From Plicaturopsis crispa FD-325 SS-3 (taxonomy: Eukaryota; Basidiomycota; Agaricomycetes; Amylocorticiales; Amylocorticiaceae), in contig KN832559.1 in the NCBI GenBank assembly GCA_000827205.1, positions 309,167 through 373,166 of the forward strand: a DNA stretch of 64,000 nt. Reading direction: 5' to 3'. Below are positions 60,337 to 64,000 of the stretch, piece by piece. Numbering within the stretch: position 1 is the first letter of the stretch; each line of letters begins with the position of its first letter. The position numbers and the translations under genes are program-made. Under the pieces are notes generated by a model. The model ran no database searches. It worked only from the letters and a program-made list of their open reading frames with translations, and was not told where the DNA came from.

Positions 60337-62359
60337 TTCGTGAGGTCTTGAGGGTCTTGAGGTTGAGCGCAACGTCCGCCTTCAAAGTTTCCGATGATAC
60401 CAGAAATTAGAGTTTGACCAAGCACGTGCAAACATCCCTTTTTGGAATTGTGGCTGGGACTTTACTTCGACGTCGAGTCCAAGCAGTAAGTTTCACTCAC
60501 ATTGATTTCTCTTTCGAGCCGTTCCGCGCGATGGGGTCTTTCGCTTTTTCCTTGCAATCCAACCCATGGAGCGTTTTTGTGTCAGCCCCATGGATGCGAT
60601 AGCGAGCTTTGCTCCAACAAAATGGTTTTTTTCAAGCAACCCGATTTAACTGGTGTGCGCCGCAGCGTGAATGGACGACGAATCACTCGTCCTGATACTG
60701 CCAACGTTCACCTCGTCGTTTGCCAGGAGTCGTTTACAGAATCAACGCTTTCGCAAAGGATACAGAACAGTGTGGCCGTGCTCTTTTGGATGGGCTCCCG
60801 TGTAGGGAATGTGCCAGGCTCGTTAAGAGTGTCCTATCCAGACTATAGGGTGTTTCTGTACTAATAACTTTGACCTATCGTCAGGAAAGGGCATTCATTC
60901 GCAGTGCACCCATGGGCTCCATAGCAGGGTCATTGTGCGAAAGCGCTGGAAAGCGCCTATCTGCTCGATGGCGGCTCTGTAGACAAGTAGCCCATCGAGT
61001 CGATAGTGGCTTTGTGTATGAAGATTGCGACCTTACTCAGGCTGTTCTGTCACCTGTCGGCTCGCCGCCGGCGAGCCTACGGCAGTCTTATAACCTCGTA
61101 CGGCTATCGTCCCTCAACAAGCCCGTCGGGAGCAACTTCGATGCTGCTGGTGAACATGCGGATGCAATCCATAGCGGCAACAAACATACAAGAGAGCTAT
61201 CACATAGATAGTGCATTTAACGATGGAAGGGATAGATGGTTTGGCCACAAAGCACCTATGGAAGTGGACGCAAAGACACTATGGAGCAGATTGTGGGTTA
61301 TGAGCGAACGTCCTATCGACGGAATCGACGATATCTACCCTATGTACTGGATCGACCCGATAGAGAAATCAATCTGAGTGAAACGTACTCAGTCCAAGCC
61401 GCGCCTCGCCTCCGTTCACCACGACCGTTGCACTCTTTGCGCGCCGTACCATGCGCCGCCCTCCCTCTACTCATATCTCAAGTCCAACAGTACCAGATTG
61501 TCAATTGGCAGAGACGGACCAACCCAAACACGGCGGTCACAGACATCAGCGCTGGCTTCGACTTTGACCCCGGTGAGCGCGCGGAGAATAACGAGTAACC
61601 CATCACAACTGCTAGAGGTAAACCTATCTGATCTCTCGCCCATTCGCGCACCATTCCAGTGAGCCTTACAGGCTGAAAAACCTGCGAACACAGTGCGAAA
61701 TCGAGAGGACACGCACGCCCGCGGCAACACCCTTCCGCCAGTCAGTAGATGGCTACCGCGTACACCGTGTTCGTCGGCGATGCGTGGTGTAACAGGGGCG
61801 AAGATGGTGCGTATATTACTATGTGTCGTTTTTCTAGCTTTGACTGATGCTCTCCTCCAGCTTCCTCGTTATAGTCTCTCTACGCGTTTAACAACAATGG
61901 ATCTACAGCATCATCGGTCAAGTCAGCGTTTGTATCATCACCGACGGTCCACACAGCGGCCGATGCGACGCGAGGGCTGATGTGTCCATGATCAGCTGTT
62001 TCTGTGCACCGATCGCTACCCGCGCGCACAAATGACGCCCTTGGCTGCGAGACACCCGGAATGTTGGCATAATAAAATCGCTGCTCCATCCCGGCCTCTG
62101 TGGATTTGGCTCGGATCTCCTTTCGGGGACTGGCAAGCTGCAATCGACTATGCGCTCTCTTGTCTGATCGCAGTGCGTGAATATCCAACAAAGTTACTTG
62201 GGGCCGATCTCTCCTTGAATTGATTGGACGGAATGAACAAGCCGTGGCTGACACAGGGCGCGTACCGACCGCTGAGCACAAGACACTCGGTAGATCATAA
62301 AGGGTCTTCTCTTCTAGTAACGGTTTCATTGCCACTCCCCGCTTTCCCCATACTTCACC
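60337..62359. other. Intergenic region without recognised genes
   Basis: About 2 kb between two divergent genes. Several frames of 100-170 codons overlap on both strands with no motif or splicing pattern. Probably promoters plus unannotated sequence. Confidence 0.4.
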
Positions 62360-63600
62360 ATGATCCCCACCCGCACCAATCTCCACCTCCCCGATCTCCT
62401 GTCACTCTGCCCACCAGACCTGATCGGCCACACAAATCCACACAGCGACGCCGCCGCCGAGTCCACAGCCTGGGTAGCCAGCTCCGGCACACTCACAGCC
62501 AGGCAGCTCGAGTTCCTCCTGCGCTCCGACCTCGGGAACCTCTCCGCGCGCACGCACCCGTACGCCCCTCCCGCGCAGTTCCGCGCGTGCTGCGACTTCC
62601 TCCACCTCGTCTTCGCCTTCGACGCGCTCAGCGACCAGAGCACGCGCGCCGCGCAGGACAGCGGGCACGTGCTGCTCAGCGCCCTGCAGGACCCCGCGTG
62701 GGACGACGGCTCGTCCCTCGCGCAGATGACGCGCGAGTACGTTGCATCGCCACATATACTCTATACTGTGCCCGCAACGCCGTGCTGACCACCGCTAGAT
62801 TCCGCACGCGCCTGTTCGAGTTAGCGCGGGAGGGACCCGTGCGGCGGTTCCTCGAGCACTTCGAGGGGTACGTCCGGGCGGTGGTGCGCGAGGCCGCGCT
62901 GCGCTGCGCGGGGCGCGTCTTGGACGTGCGGGAGTTCACGGCGCTGCGCCGCGAGAACAGCGGCATACGCGTGTGCTTTGCGCTCTGCGAGTGCGTGCTC
63001 GGGGTAGACGTCGCTGCGGACCCGGCGCTCGCGAGTGTGTACTGGGCTGCGGCCGACATGGTTTGCTGGTCCAATGTATGTGTGCACACTATCTATAAGT
63101 ATGCTTGGGCTCGTCGCGCTAATGCATAAACCGCTGGTAGGATGTTGTGAGTGTATTCAGAGAGTCGTGTGTGTGCATGCACTCAGGTCGGAGGTGCAGT
63201 ATAGCTACGCCGTGGAAAAGCGCATGGGCCTCGCTGGAAACAACATCGTCACCGTGCTCATGAAGGAAAGAGGCATGGATGACCAAGCTGCGGCCGACTA
63301 TGTCGGCGTGTACTTTGCGGAGCTCATGTCTGTGTTCGTCGAGGGGCGCAAGCGTCTGACAACTCGGGGTCCGTTGGTCGACGCCGATGTAGCGCGGTGC
63401 GTCGACGCGATGGGGCACTGGGTGGTGGGGAACTTGGAGGTACGTGTCTCGTGCACTGCTTGTGGCATCCGTCTGATGTTCGTCGACCGTTGGTACAGTG
63501 GTCGTTCCAAAGCCAGCGGTATTTTGGGCGTGACGCTGCCGAAGTCAAGAGAACGCTTGTCGTTCATCTACTGCCTGAGAACGAGACGACGACGCCCTGA
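62360..63600 (+). CDS. Sesquiterpene synthase (class I terpene cyclase), STS2
   Basis: Second terpene cyclase, about 333 residues. Exons: 62360-62736, 62799-63075, 63141-63146, 63200-63439, 63499-63600. The N-terminus is MIPTRTNLHLPDLLSLCPPD. The first metal motif lies in DFLHLVFAFDALSDQSTR: Asp-Ala-Leu-Ser-Asp instead of the common D-(D/E)-x-x-D, so the second acid is Ala. The NSE triad is VCWSN + DV + YSYAVEKRMGLAGNNIV; Asp-Val comes from a 6-nt microexon between GGTAG and GTGAGT, and without it the motif and frame relation break. The C-terminus has WSFQSQRYFGRDAAEVKRTL with the Arg-Tyr pair. Exon 1 and 2 are notably GC-rich and full of CGC/GCG codons compared with STS1. Likely active; product unknown. 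Confidence 0.93.
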
Positions 63601-64000
63601 GATTGAGTACAGGGAGCGACAGAGGGGACGTTCGATGGGTCCGATGAGATTCGGCGCCTAAACAACGTGAGCTGTCAGAACCTATCAAAACCATTTCAAA
63701 AAGACTGAAAACGGTTCAGAACGAGTCGTTTCCGAGGGCACACGTTTAGGATCCGGCGATAGGCGCCGGGCCTTACTCGGAGCTCACGGTGTCGCCTGGT
63801 GGGGCGGCCCCGGTCGGGATCGCGCACAGCGTCGGGCGGGGCATGACCTACGCGCGTTTATGGCGGCGCGCTATCATGGAGCCTTTACGGCCCTGTTTGC
63901 GAGAGGCTATGACAGGCGCCTGCAAACTAATTGAATTAATTTCGATTTTTCATGTTTTTTAGAGACGCCAAGTTCGTCGCGCTCGTCGTGCGCGACGTCG
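63601..64000. other. Right edge, unresolved
   Basis: GC-rich stretch at 63760-63910. On the + strand an acceptor-like TTTTTTAG at about 63953-63960 is followed by an open frame (DAKFVALVVRDV) to the edge; on the minus strand 63770-63850 reads VMPRPTLCAIPTGAAPPGDT then VSSE and a stop. Either could be the end of a neighbouring gene. Cannot be decided from the window. Confidence 0.3.

Noticed and set aside
61880-62386. 168-codon minus-strand frame upstream of STS2
   Set aside because: No motif, overlaps the STS2 start in antisense, and other frames in the same stretch are equally open.

Overview
The window looks like a contig interior from a mushroom-forming basidiomycete (Agaricomycetes). Nearly every gene is cut by many short GT-AG introns of about 45-70 nt, exons can be tiny, the base composition is near 50% GC, and several families are typical of or confined to basidiomycetes: DUF6533 membrane proteins, fungal sesquiterpene synthases, bicupin oxalate decarboxylase, F-box proteins with a conserved C-terminal block, and zinc-knuckle PARP-like proteins. 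Gene models below were spliced by eye from splice-site consensus, reading phase and recalled family motifs. No transcript data or searches were available.

Left part (1-26 kb): a WOPR-domain (Gti1/Pac2) regulator running off the left edge, an F-box protein, a sesquiterpene synthase, a small secreted cysteine-rich protein, a TMEM53/DUF829 hydrolase-like protein, an FtsJ-type methyltransferase, an oxalate decarboxylase, a glycine-rich RRM protein with a strong-looking promoter, a DUF6533 membrane protein and a HIT-family protein.

Middle (26-48 kb): housekeeping genes for a SAGA-type ubiquitin protease (UBP8/USP22), tRNA-His guanylyltransferase and COQ4, mixed with regulators: a forkhead factor, two neighbouring related C2H2 proteins and a third zinc-finger protein. 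An alpha/beta hydrolase and an acidic hypothetical protein lie among them.

Most interesting part (48.1-56.4 kb): an apparent ADP-ribose island. It holds a four-repeat zinc-knuckle protein, two NADAR-domain paralogues with the same intron layout, a PARP-like catalytic gene placed between them, and a second PARP-like gene that carries its own zinc knuckles. A hAT-type non-autonomous transposon with a perfect 8-bp target duplication sits inside it. PARP-like enzymes attach ADP-ribose and NADAR enzymes are reported to remove it from guanine, so the layout suggests an opposing writer/eraser set.

Right end (57-64 kb): a four-helix MARVEL-like membrane protein, ribosomal protein L4 and a second sesquiterpene synthase whose NSE metal motif is assembled across a 6-nt microexon. 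I saw no rRNA, tRNA, CRISPR array or retroelement.
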